Of a stretch of DNA of 40,835 nucleotides, positions 28,602-37,026 are shown piece by piece. Numbering within the stretch: the stretch's first letter is position 1; each line of letters opens with the position of its first letter. This DNA comes from a virus: IMG/VR virus record IMGVR_UViG_3300046660_000139, positions 1-40,835 of that record; one strand, 5' to 3'. The notes under the pieces are model-generated. The model ran no database searches. It had not been told where the DNA came from and saw only the letters and a list, made by a program, of their open reading frames with translations. A program made the translations under genes and the position numbers.

Positions 28602-30055
28602 TGCTGGCGCCAATCGCTGAGTTTCGGCCTGACGTGGCTGACCTGAATTCGCCCTATACGGCCGACATTCGAAATGTCCTTTGCGCCGACGGATCCTATA
28701 TTCCTGCTCCGCAGTTCGTCGGTGTTGCTGTGGCGCTTTTGGAGCGCCCGCTTGGCTATATCTCCATTCGAGCCATCAACGGCGACGTACTGACGTTTGC
28801 CGGCACTGCGACGAAGCTTTATTCCCTCGATAACACAACGCTGACGTGGGACGACATTTCGCAGGCACCATATAACGCCAATCCAGAGGCGCCATGGTCC
28901 TTCGGTCTCTTTGGCAACTTCGTGATCGCGGTCAATCTGAACGATGACCCACAGGTCTATGAGATCGGCGTTGATAGCGCGTTTCGTGATTTGGGAGGCT
29001 CGCCACCCCGCGCCGGCATGGTGCGGATCTGGGGTGATTTCGTTGCCCTAATGCAATTGACCGGCAATCCGAACAGAGCGCAATGGTCAGGTCTCAACGA
29101 CTGTGAGTTTTGGACGCCAGGCGCGAACAACAGCGACTATCAGGATTTCCCCGACGGTGGAAAGGTGCAGACTTCATCAGAAGGCACAAACCCAACCATA
29201 TTCTTGGAAAGCGCGATCCAGCGCGCGACCTTCGTTCCTGGATCAGCCGAGATTTTCACATTCCTCAAGATCCATGAAAAGCGCGGCGCCAAATCGGCGT
29301 TTTCGGTCGCTACACGCGGATCTTATGCCTTTTATGCGGATGAAGGCGGTTTCTTCCAGATTGATGTTGATGGCGGCCTTACGCCAATCGGCTTTGAGAA
29401 GGTGGACCGCACCGTCTTCAAGCGCCTGAATGTTAGCTCGATCGCCAAAATCCTTGGCGCCGTCGATCCGTTCTATTCCCGCGTTTATTGGGCGATCGAC
29501 TTCAATGGCGACGACATTTTTGAGACGATCTATGTCTATGACTGGCAGATTGGCAAGTGGACCACGATGGATGCCAACGTGGTCGGGATTTTCCCTTATG
29601 CCACTCATGGGTATACGCTCGAAAGCCTTGATAGCATTTCGGACCTTGATTCCCTTCCTTTCTCTCTCGACAGCAAGGCATGGCAGGGGGGGGCGCCGCT
29701 CCTCGGCGGCTTCGGCACTGATTTCAGGCTCGGTTCGTTCTCGGGCACCAATCTTGAGGCGCTGATCACCACACAAGAAGCTGGGCAAACGACTGGGGCC
29801 GTGACGCGGACGAACAACTGTCAGCCTGTCGTCGATAGCTACAACGTTTTTGTGACGATCGGCGTCCGCATGCGCCGTTACAGCCTTGAGCCGATTGTCT
29901 GGCTCCCAGAGACTGCCCCGTCTTATGTCACCGGGCGCGTGAGGAAGCGGGCTCGAGGCCGATACTTCACCTATAAAATCCGCATACCGGCCGGTGAAGA
30001 CTGGACCCACGTCAGCGGCATTGACATCGACACGACGGATTCGGGAACGCGATGA
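28601..30055 (+). CDS. P22 Gp10-like tail hub (packaged DNA stabilisation) protein
   Basis: A 484-residue beta-propeller-like protein (VLTFAGTATKLYSLDNTTLT, WSFGLFGNFVIAVNLNDDPQ, AFYADEGGFFQIDVDGGLTP, YVYDWQIGKWTTMDAN). This repeated pattern with GNFVIA and G...Y is typical of the P22 Gp10 'nozzle' family that closes the portal channel. The ATG at 28601 overlaps the upstream stop by one base; an in-frame TTG at 28592 is less likely. The position after the adaptor fits. Confidence 0.78.
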   Translation: MLAPIAEFRPDVADLNSPYTADIRNVLCADGSYIPAPQFVGVAVALLERPLGYISIRAINGDVLTFAGTATKLYSLDNTTLTWDDISQAPYNANPEAPWSFGLFGNFVIAVNLNDDPQVYEIGVDSAFRDLGGSPPRAGMVRIWGDFVALMQLTGNPNRAQWSGLNDCEFWTPGANNSDYQDFPDGGKVQTSSEGTNPTIFLESAIQRATFVPGSAEIFTFLKIHEKRGAKSAFSVATRGSYAFYADEGGFFQIDVDGGLTPIGFEKVDRTVFKRLNVSSIAKILGAVDPFYSRVYWAIDFNGDDIFETIYVYDWQIGKWTTMDANVVGIFPYATHGYTLESLDSISDLDSLPFSLDSKAWQGGAPLLGGFGTDFRLGSFSGTNLEALITTQEAGQTTGAVTRTNNCQPVVDSYNVFVTIGVRMRRYSLEPIVWLPETAPSYVTGRVRKRARGRYFTYKIRIPAGEDWTHVSGIDIDTTDSGTR

Positions 30056-30480
30056 AGCTTGAACTGACATCGGAATGGCCGCTGGAAAAGATCGCAATTT
30101 ATGGACCGCAGATCACGGCCGCCATGAAGAAGCTGATTGCCAAGTTCCCGGAAGACGCCACGCTTGGCAGCATGACGGCCGATATGTTGGCCGGTCATGT
30201 GCAACTCTGGCTCATGCTCGGCGATGAGGAAGAATTCAAGGGCATCGTTCTCACGGACATTCGCACCATCGAAGCCACCGGCCATAAAGCAGCGCGGATC
30301 GTCGGCGCAGCTGGAGAGGATGGCGTCGATCTATGCCCGCATGTGGAAGCGATAGAAAAGTGGGCTTGGGAAAAGGATTGCGAAAGCGTTCAGCCTGTTG
30401 GCCGTGAGGGGTGGAAAAAGCCTCTATCAAAGCTCGGCTATCGCGTCGATCGCGTCGTTTACAGGAAGGATAGGCCGTAA
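30052..30480 (+). CDS. GNAT-like protein in the tail module
   Basis: A 142-residue protein. The segments EEFKGIVLTDIRTIEATGHK, VEAIEKWAWEKDCESVQPVG and REGWKKPLSKLGYRVDRVVY follow the helix-strand order of small GNAT-type acyltransferases seen in short-tailed phages. The acetyl-CoA loop (Q/R-x-x-G-x-G/A) is not clear, so it may be catalytically weak or structural. It overlaps the hub gene by four bases. Confidence 0.6.
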   Translation: MKLELTSEWPLEKIAIYGPQITAAMKKLIAKFPEDATLGSMTADMLAGHVQLWLMLGDEEEFKGIVLTDIRTIEATGHKAARIVGAAGEDGVDLCPHVEAIEKWAWEKDCESVQPVGREGWKKPLSKLGYRVDRVVYRKDRP

Positions 30481-31232
30481 TGGGCAGCACCACGTCAACA
30501 CAGAAAACGGAGAGTGCGCCCCCGGCATGGTCGAAGCCTCTTTTCGAGCAATCTGCCAGCGAGGCGCAGAATATCTATGACTCTGGCGCGGGCGGGAACG
30601 TCTATCAAGGGAAGACGGTCGCGGGGCTCGGCAATACGACGCAAGGCGGAATTTCTGGCGTTCAGAACACGGTCAACAATCTTTCTGGAAGCACGGCAAG
30701 CGGGACAAATCTCGCTGATATGGCATCCGGTAACTATCTAAAGAGCGGGAATCCTTATTTCAATTCTGCGCTTCAAGGCCAGCTCGATAATACGGCGGCG
30801 CAGGTTCAAAGCCAGTTCTCCGGTTCCGGTCGATATGGCTCCGCAGCAAACACGAATGCCTTGACGACGCAACTCGGCAATATCCGCTCCGGCGCGCTAG
30901 CCAACCAGTTCAACCAAGACACATCGAACATGCTGGCAGCCAACAACCAGATCGATTCTTCGAACTCCGCCAACTATCAGAACAGGCTCGCCGGCAATCA
31001 GGCGGTCATAAACGCGGGCCAGCTACAGGATACCGCCAAGCAACAGCAGTTGACCTCAGATTACAACAAATGGACAGCCGAAGACATGCAGCCATGGACG
31101 CGCCTCGGCCTGTTGCAGAGCGCGGCGTCTGGGTCTGCCGGCAATTACGGCACGAATGTTCAGACATCGCAAACTCCGACAAACCCGCTCTCCATGATCG
31201 GTGGCGTCGGCTCTCTTGCGACGAAGGGGTAA
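30480..31232 (+). CDS. Ejection-type virion protein (small)
   Basis: A 250-residue protein rich in Ser, Asn, Gln and Gly (NTTQGGISGVQNTVNNLSGS, AAQVQSQFSGSGRYGSAANT). The GSGRYGSAA piece occurs in structural proteins of many podoviruses that lie before the internal virion proteins. By position it corresponds to P22 Gp7, which enters the cell envelope with the DNA. Its ATG overlaps the previous stop (TAATG). Confidence 0.6.
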   Translation: MGSTTSTQKTESAPPAWSKPLFEQSASEAQNIYDSGAGGNVYQGKTVAGLGNTTQGGISGVQNTVNNLSGSTASGTNLADMASGNYLKSGNPYFNSALQGQLDNTAAQVQSQFSGSGRYGSAANTNALTTQLGNIRSGALANQFNQDTSNMLAANNQIDSSNSANYQNRLAGNQAVINAGQLQDTAKQQQLTSDYNKWTAEDMQPWTRLGLLQSAASGSAGNYGTNVQTSQTPTNPLSMIGGVGSLATKG

Positions 31233-31235
31233 GCA

Positions 31236-32588
31236 ATGGCCTTCAATCTTCTCGACTTGTTTGGGCCTACGGCCGTCAACCGTCTTCTGGCGCCTGCGCA
31301 GAATACCAATGGCGTTCAGAACATGCTTTTGTCGCGCGATACGCCGCAAGACCCATCGGCAATGCCTGGCGCTGGTATGCCGCAGACTGCCGAAAATATC
31401 CCTGTTCCGTTGCCTCGTCCTTCTGAAGGCCCCGCATTGGACCCGTTAACCGTTGCCTCTGTTCAAGGTCCGGCGCCATCGCCAACGCAGGGCGTCCAGA
31501 CTGCGCAGGCGCAGCAGCAGCCAAGCGGCATGTTTGGAAGCCTCTTCACGCCGGACCGCAAGGCTATGCTTAATGACTTCTTCCTCGGTTTGGCGGCCGG
31601 CGCCACGCCGCAACAGAGCTTGGCTCTTGGCGCGGCCTCTGTTGGTCAAGGATCGAAGGGGCGCAAGACCACGAACCAAACCGTTCAATGGCTAAAGGGC
31701 CGCGGTCTTGGCGATCAGGAAGCTGCATTCCTTGCCAACAATCCGGCCGGCCTTTCTGACTATCTGAAATCTGTCTATGCTGCCCAAAAGAACCAAGGCC
31801 TTCTCAACGTCGGCAAGGGAGCCACCCTTTATGATCCAGCGAGTGGAAAGTGGATCACCCCACCCGAAGGTGCTGCTGGATCAGCACAAGATGAATATGG
31901 TCTGAACCCGATTTATGGCAAGGACGCCGATGGAAACATTGTCGCTCTTCAGCCTGGAAAGCACGGCTCTGTCAATCAACTGAAATTCCCTGATGGCGTT
32001 ACAATCACGCCGCCTGTGCAGCAAACTGATCTGGGGACTAGTGTCCAGTTTCGCGACAAGTTCGGGAACGTCATCGATGATCAGCAGAAGGACATTCGCG
32101 GAAAGGCTTCTCAAGAAGTTCTTGGCAAACAGGAGGGCGGAATGGAGGCGGCGGCTCCGGCCGATTATCAGTCAGCACAGAATGCTCTCGATACGATCGA
32201 TACCATTCGAAAAGACCCCAATAAAGCATGGGGGACTGGCGCATCGTCATGGTTCAATAGCATCCCTGGCACTCCGGGCCGGGACTTTCAGAACAAAGTC
32301 AATGCGGCTAAATCCGGAGCATTCCTCACTGCTATTCAGCAGATGCGCGGCCTTGGGTCTCTTTCCGATGCAGAAGGCCAGTCGGCTACCAAGGCAGTCA
32401 ACCGCCTTGATACAGCTACCTCCGAAGAGGAATTTAACAGTGCTCTGGATGATTATGAAAAGATCGTCAGGCAGGGACAAACCCGGGCCGCGTCAAGGAT
32501 GAAGGGTGTTCAGCCCCCCGCGCCAGTTTCCGCCCCTGCAACTGCAAACACAACCTCTTCCGGCGTGAAATGGAGCATTGAACCATAA
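31236..32588 (+). CDS. Ejection-type virion protein (medium)
   Basis: A 450-residue protein with a proline/glutamine-rich N-terminal part (PALDPLTVASVQGPAPSPTQ), a hydrophobic Ala/Gly stretch (FFLGLAAGATPQQSLALGAA) and a helical C-terminal part (AITQMRG-like, here FLTAIQQMRGLGSLSDAEGQ). It stands where P22 has gp20, so it likely forms part of the channel for DNA entry. No exact family is recognised. Confidence 0.6.
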   Translation: MAFNLLDLFGPTAVNRLLAPAQNTNGVQNMLLSRDTPQDPSAMPGAGMPQTAENIPVPLPRPSEGPALDPLTVASVQGPAPSPTQGVQTAQAQQQPSGMFGSLFTPDRKAMLNDFFLGLAAGATPQQSLALGAASVGQGSKGRKTTNQTVQWLKGRGLGDQEAAFLANNPAGLSDYLKSVYAAQKNQGLLNVGKGATLYDPASGKWITPPEGAAGSAQDEYGLNPIYGKDADGNIVALQPGKHGSVNQLKFPDGVTITPPVQQTDLGTSVQFRDKFGNVIDDQQKDIRGKASQEVLGKQEGGMEAAAPADYQSAQNALDTIDTIRKDPNKAWGTGASSWFNSIPGTPGRDFQNKVNAAKSGAFLTAIQQMRGLGSLSDAEGQSATKAVNRLDTATSEEEFNSALDDYEKIVRQGQTRAASRMKGVQPPAPVSAPATANTTSSGVKWSIEP

Positions 32589-34747
32589 TGGCAACGCTCA
32601 ATATCAATGGTCAGCGCGTGAGTGTGGATGACAGCTTTTTGAAGATGTCGCCCGATCAGCAGAACGCGACAGTCGAAGAGATCACCAAGTCTCTTTCTCC
32701 GCCACAGCAGCCGCAAGACAGCGCTGTCGTTCCCGGTAACACGGATACGGGAATGGCGCGGCTGATCAAAGGGGATTCCGTAAATGATCAACCTCTTGTA
32801 GTCGGAAACGCGCCGCGTGTGGGTAGGCATCTATCTTTCGAAGAAGGCGCGACTCTCTTGGATCAAGAAGGCGCGCGCGGTGCAGCTTTAGCTGGCTCTA
32901 GCGCCTTTATTAATGGGATTCCTATCGTCGGACCCTATTTGCAATCCGGCATTCAAGGTGCGGCTACCGGGTTGAGGTCTATTATTGATGGTGAACCATA
33001 CGCTGATGTAAAAAAGCGCGTAGATCTGGCTACCCAAGGCGCTCAAGAGCAGCATCCGAATATTACGACCACAGGACAGATTGCCGGTGCCGTTGTCCCA
33101 ATGATCGGAATCGGTGCCACGCAAGCCGGAGCGCAGGCTCTAGGGATCACAGGTAAAAATCTGGGCGCTCGTGCCTTGGCCTCCGGTCTCTCAAATTTTG
33201 GAATTTCAAGCGCAGATACCCTCGCACGAGGAGGATCAGCAGATTCCGCCGTTGGAAGCGGTGTTGTTGGCGGGACAATTGGAGCAGCCGTTCCAATTGT
33301 GGGTTCTGGCATAAAAGCCGGCATCGGCGCCGTGGCGGATCGTTTCGCGCCGACTATTCGAGCGCTCATCAGCCCGGATGAGGAAGCCGCAAGACGCGTC
33401 GGTGTCGCGATGTCGCGCGATGCAGCCGGGAACCCGACACAGCTACTTTCACCTACTGATGAGGTTGTTGCCCAACAAACTGCCGTTCCTCTTGTCAACG
33501 CTGATCGAGGTGGCGACGTCACGCGGGCGCTTGTCCGTTCCGTCGCCAACCAGTCACCAGAGGCGAGGGCAACGATCACCAAAGTTGCAGATGATCGTTT
33601 TGGCTCACAAAGCCAAAGGGCAGTAGATTTTGTGCGCAGCGTCGCGGGCGGCAATGCCGATGATTTGGCGTATCAGGATATGCTTCGTCAAACTGCTCAA
33701 GCCGCCAATAAGCCTGCTTATGATGCAGCGTTCTCCAACCCTGCTGCACAGGCCCTTTATACTCCACGCCTGCAACAATTGATGCAGTCACCATCTTTCC
33801 GTTCGGCAGTAGCAAAGGTTCCAGCGCGTTCAGCCGATCGTGGCGCCGTTCAAGGTTTCCAGGAGTTGGGCAATCCCTTCTCTGTCAACAGCCAGGGAAA
33901 TTATGTCTTGCGGCAAAGTGCGGACGGCAAGCTCGTAACTCCGACACTTCAGTTCTGGGATCAAGTAAAGCGCAATCTTGACTCGCAGATTGGTGTGGCA
34001 AAGCGCGCCGGCGATAATACACGCGTCAGCGATCTTATGGGGCTGAAAAGCACGATGGTCGGCGAACTCGACAGCGCAGTGCCTGCATATCAAACAGCCC
34101 GGCAAGGCGCGGCTGGTTTCTTTGGCGCGGAAGACGCGCTGGATGCCGGACGAAAATTTGCCGATACTCCTCGCCTTGTTCCAGAAGCGCAACGTGCATT
34201 TTCTGCATTCTCCCCCGCTGAAAAACAGGCGTTCTCAACGGGATACGCCTCTTCATTAATCGACAAGATCCGCGCCTCCGGAGACCGCACGAATGTGATT
34301 AACGCTACATTCAAAAGTCAAGCGGCCCGAGATAGCATGAATATGGTCTTCGGTCCGAAGAAAGCGCAGCAAATCGAAGCCTATGTCCGCGTCGAAGATC
34401 TTGCGGATAAGCTTCGCGGTTCTCTTGGCAATTCCACAACAGCCCGCCAGTTGGTGGAATTGGGAATTGGCGCTGGCGTTGGTGGAGGAGCTGGGTATGG
34501 CCTGACGGGCGATTGGAAGGGCGCTGCCATTGGCGCTATTGCTCCGAAAGCCATTAAATATGTCGGGGCAAAAGCTGATACGCAGGTAATGCAGTCTATG
34601 GCAAAACTGCTAACGCAGGATAATCCCGGGTCGCTTAAAATTGCTGCCCAGATTGCGGCAAAACAACCGGCATATATGGACGCCCTGGATAAACTCGGGG
34701 CGGTTCTTGCCGCCCCAGCTCGTGGCATGGCTATTCAGCACAATTAA
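32588..34747 (+). CDS. Ejection-type virion protein (large)
   Basis: A 719-residue protein. The N-terminal part (FLKMSPDQQNATVEEITKSL) is a short domain found in large phage internal proteins. Ala/Gly-rich hydrophobic segments follow (TGQIAGAVVPMIGIGATQAG, SAVGSGVVGGTIGAAVPIVG) and a helical end with GIGAGVGGGAGYGLTGDWKG, suited to membrane insertion. By order it matches P22 gp16. It overlaps the preceding stop by one base. The exact role in ejection is inferred. Confidence 0.65.
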   Translation: MATLNINGQRVSVDDSFLKMSPDQQNATVEEITKSLSPPQQPQDSAVVPGNTDTGMARLIKGDSVNDQPLVVGNAPRVGRHLSFEEGATLLDQEGARGAALAGSSAFINGIPIVGPYLQSGIQGAATGLRSIIDGEPYADVKKRVDLATQGAQEQHPNITTTGQIAGAVVPMIGIGATQAGAQALGITGKNLGARALASGLSNFGISSADTLARGGSADSAVGSGVVGGTIGAAVPIVGSGIKAGIGAVADRFAPTIRALISPDEEAARRVGVAMSRDAAGNPTQLLSPTDEVVAQQTAVPLVNADRGGDVTRALVRSVANQSPEARATITKVADDRFGSQSQRAVDFVRSVAGGNADDLAYQDMLRQTAQAANKPAYDAAFSNPAAQALYTPRLQQLMQSPSFRSAVAKVPARSADRGAVQGFQELGNPFSVNSQGNYVLRQSADGKLVTPTLQFWDQVKRNLDSQIGVAKRAGDNTRVSDLMGLKSTMVGELDSAVPAYQTARQGAAGFFGAEDALDAGRKFADTPRLVPEAQRAFSAFSPAEKQAFSTGYASSLIDKIRASGDRTNVINATFKSQAARDSMNMVFGPKKAQQIEAYVRVEDLADKLRGSLGNSTTARQLVELGIGAGVGGGAGYGLTGDWKGAAIGAIAPKAIKYVGAKADTQVMQSMAKLLTQDNPGSLKIAAQIAAKQPAYMDALDKLGAVLAAPARGMAIQHN

Positions 34748-34947
34748 TAAAGAAGACCGCCAAGAGAAAGAACAAAATGTCCGATTTGCTCGGCATAGTG
34801 TGCTTTTAAGTACGATCCGATAGGTAGAAAAATCGCCGCGGCGATTAGATAGCTAACGAACGTGATGATTGCGTCGGCGCTTGGAAGTTTTCGCCGTTCG
34901 TTTGGATCGTGATCGATGGTTTTCATGGCCACAAACATAGTCGTCAT
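34744..34947 (-). CDS. Small membrane protein on the minus strand (candidate lysogenic gene)
   Basis: A 67-residue frame starting MTTMFVAMKTIDHDPNERRK. One transmembrane segment (AIITFVSYLIAAAIFLPIGS) is followed by a short periplasmic or cytoplasmic end. It is antisense to the late genes, overlaps the ejection gene end by four bases and fills the gap of about 260 bases before the next late gene. A weak GAAAGAAA precedes the ATG. Such isolated reverse genes may be expressed from the prophage, for example in superinfection exclusion; this is only a suggestion. Confidence 0.5.
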   Translation of the reverse strand: MTTMFVAMKTIDHDPNERRKLPSADAIITFVSYLIAAAIFLPIGSYLKAHYAEQIGHFVLSLGGLLY

Positions 34948-34975
34948 CTGAGTTTCTTTCAATAAGCAGATCATG

Positions 34976-35001
34976 GGCGGTTCTTCGGAGCCGCCTTTTT
35001 T
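34976..35001 (+). terminator. Intrinsic terminator with TTCG loop
   Basis: GGCGGTTC (34976-34983) pairs with GAGCCGCC (34988-34995, one T-G wobble) around the stable loop TTCG, followed by six T (34996-35001). It stands three bases before the ribosome binding site GGAGG of the gene at 35014. It would end or weaken transcription from the ejection genes. Confidence 0.9.
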
Positions 35002-35013
35002 CATGGAGGCTTC

Positions 35014-35871
35014 ATGGCCGACGATCTCATGAGTATCCTTGCAGATGCGGCTCAACGGGCGCGCCTGCCTGCTGGGATGAGGAATAACAATCCCGGCAAT
35101 ATCAAGTATGTCGGGCAAAAAATACCGGGAATTGTCGGGCCATCAGTCAATACTGACCAAGGCGATCCGCAAGCCGTCTTTGATAGCCCTGAATCCGGCA
35201 TGCGGGCAATGTATTCACTGCTCGATAAGAAGTATGCGGGTGGGAAGACAACGCCCAATGCCATTATCGCCGGCAACATGGGGTGGACGCCTGGAAACTA
35301 TCAGGCGGCGATAAATGTGGCGCGAAACGCCGGTATCGGACCTGATGATGATATCGGGATGAATGATCCGTCCAAGGCCGCGCGCTTCATGCATGGCCTT
35401 ATCCTTCAGGAGCATGGAAACTCTGGAAATCTTTATCCGGAAAGCATGATTGCCTCTGCGATCGGCGGAGCGCCTGCATCTTCCCCGCAGCTCGGTTCAC
35501 AGCCTCAACAGGCGTCTCCGGTCGCTATGGGCTCCATCGGTCCAACTCAGGCGCCGCAACACCAATCCGCCGTTGGTCGATTGTTCAACCCGCAGAACGA
35601 GCAGGATCAGCAGCGTTCATTCGCAGAGAGGCTATTCACGGCCCCGGCGCAGGATCAGCAACAGGCAGGTGTCCCGCAGTCCGTCCAAGATGCAGCGAGC
35701 GGCGGCGGCAAAGAGAAGTCGCCTATGGCCAATCTCTTCGGATCCCTCGCGCTCGCCCAGCAGCAACAGCAAAAGCCACAATTCTCGCCGGTGCAGATCC
35801 AAGGGCCATCGGCTGATCAAGCCAATGCCCTCGCCAACTTCCTTCAAACGCTTCGAAGCAGGACCGCATAA
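35014..35871 (+). CDS. Virion lysozyme-like protein
   Basis: A 285-residue protein. Residues about 20-150 (GMRNNNPGNIKYVGQKIPGI, SPESGMRAMYSLLDKKYAGG, WTPGNYQAAINVARNAGIG) carry the RNNNPGNI start and the following pattern of lysozyme-like virion proteins that may cut the cell wall during DNA entry. The C-terminal half is Gln/Pro-rich (QPQQASPVAMG and onward) and may anchor it in the particle. The catalytic Glu cannot be named with certainty. GGAGG precedes the ATG at 35014. Confidence 0.65.
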   Translation: MADDLMSILADAAQRARLPAGMRNNNPGNIKYVGQKIPGIVGPSVNTDQGDPQAVFDSPESGMRAMYSLLDKKYAGGKTTPNAIIAGNMGWTPGNYQAAINVARNAGIGPDDDIGMNDPSKAARFMHGLILQEHGNSGNLYPESMIASAIGGAPASSPQLGSQPQQASPVAMGSIGPTQAPQHQSAVGRLFNPQNEQDQQRSFAERLFTAPAQDQQQAGVPQSVQDAASGGGKEKSPMANLFGSLALAQQQQQKPQFSPVQIQGPSADQANALANFLQTLRSRTA

Positions 35872-36851
35872 TGACCAGCATCTTCGATTGGAGCCTGGAC
35901 GCAGCGTCGAACGCAACTGCAGACGCCTCGATCAACTGGCAGGAGGGTCAACCGCCTTCCACCGTGAACAATAGCGCACGCGTCATGATGCAGCGCGTGA
36001 AGGAATTGCTCAACGACTGGAGTGGCATTCCTGCGGCTACTGGAACGGCCAATGACCTGACTTTGACATTGGCGAGCCAAATTTCGGCCTATGCCGCCGG
36101 CCAGCGCGTTACCTTCACGGCTACGGCTACCAACACGAACATCATGACGATGAACGTAAACGCCGTAGGGGGAAAGCCTATCAGGAAATTTACCCAGAGC
36201 GGAGAGAAGGCTGTTGATGCTGGGAATGTTGTAGCAGGCAATATTTATGAGGCTGTCTATGTCCCGGCTCTAAATTCGGCTGCGGGCGCGTGGCTTCTCC
36301 TCAATCCGACGCAGCCAACGACGGTCCCTGTCGGGACCATCATCACTATGGCGTCAAGAACTGTTCCGGCTGGATTCTTGCCACTGGTAGGTGGCGTATA
36401 TTCTCGCGCAGATTATTCTGATTTGTGGGCTCATGCTCAAGTAAGCAATAACATGTCTGCCAGCGATGTAATCTGGCAATCAAATTCGCAGTGGGGGCGA
36501 TATTCTCCCGGCGATGGCTCTACGAATTTTCGGGTTCCAGATACCAGAGGCATGTTCATTCGTGGATTTGATGCTGGAAAGGGTGTCGACGTAGGGCGCT
36601 TGGTCGGTCTCCATCAGGATAGCCAGAACATTGCTCATTTGCATGACGTGAACGATCCTCTCCACACACACCTATGGGGAAACGGGGCGCAAGGATTTGG
36701 GCTGACACCAGGTAATTGGGGGGCCTACTCCCAAGGTGGAAGCGGCAATCTATCAACCACGGCATCGGCGACTGGCATTTCTATTCAGTCGTCAGGCGGC
36801 AGTGAAGCGCGTCCCCGCAACATCGCGTTGCTGATGTACCTGAAATACTGA
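35871..36851 (+). CDS. Tail fibre with collar domain
   Basis: A 326-residue protein. The N-terminal part (IFDWSLDAASNATADASINW, PSTVNNSARVMMQRVKELLN) is the particle-binding module seen in many rhizobial phages. The C-terminal part is a tail-collar domain: VPVGTIITMASRTVPAGFLP, FRVPDTRGMFIRGFDAG, HLHDVNDPLHTH and EARPRNIALLMYLKY. It likely contacts the cell surface. It overlaps the preceding stop (TAATG). Confidence 0.85.
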   Translation: MTSIFDWSLDAASNATADASINWQEGQPPSTVNNSARVMMQRVKELLNDWSGIPAATGTANDLTLTLASQISAYAAGQRVTFTATATNTNIMTMNVNAVGGKPIRKFTQSGEKAVDAGNVVAGNIYEAVYVPALNSAAGAWLLLNPTQPTTVPVGTIITMASRTVPAGFLPLVGGVYSRADYSDLWAHAQVSNNMSASDVIWQSNSQWGRYSPGDGSTNFRVPDTRGMFIRGFDAGKGVDVGRLVGLHQDSQNIAHLHDVNDPLHTHLWGNGAQGFGLTPGNWGAYSQGGSGNLSTTASATGISIQSSGGSEARPRNIALLMYLKY

Positions 36852-36852
36852 C

Positions 36853-37026
36853 ATGGACAAATTTCCCATCGATGCGATCGGGCAGGTAACTGACCCGACG
36901 AAGCTCCGTGTCGTGATCTTCATCAATGGGCGCCTCGTGCATGCCCCTCGAGATGAACTGATCAAGGATCTCCTTCAACAAATTGCTGACTTGCAAGACC
37001 GCGTCACCGCATTGGAGAGCGCATAA
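36853..37026 (+). CDS. Small protein between fibre and tailspike genes
   Basis: A 57-residue protein (MDKFPIDAIGQVTDPTKLRV at the start). The middle VVIFINGRLVHAPRDELIKD is strand then helix, and the end LQQIADLQDRVTALESA is a coiled coil suited to trimer formation. It starts after the fibre stop and overlaps the tailspike ATG by one base (TAATG). It may be a fibre chaperone or adaptor. Confidence 0.65.
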   Translation: MDKFPIDAIGQVTDPTKLRVVIFINGRLVHAPRDELIKDLLQQIADLQDRVTALESA

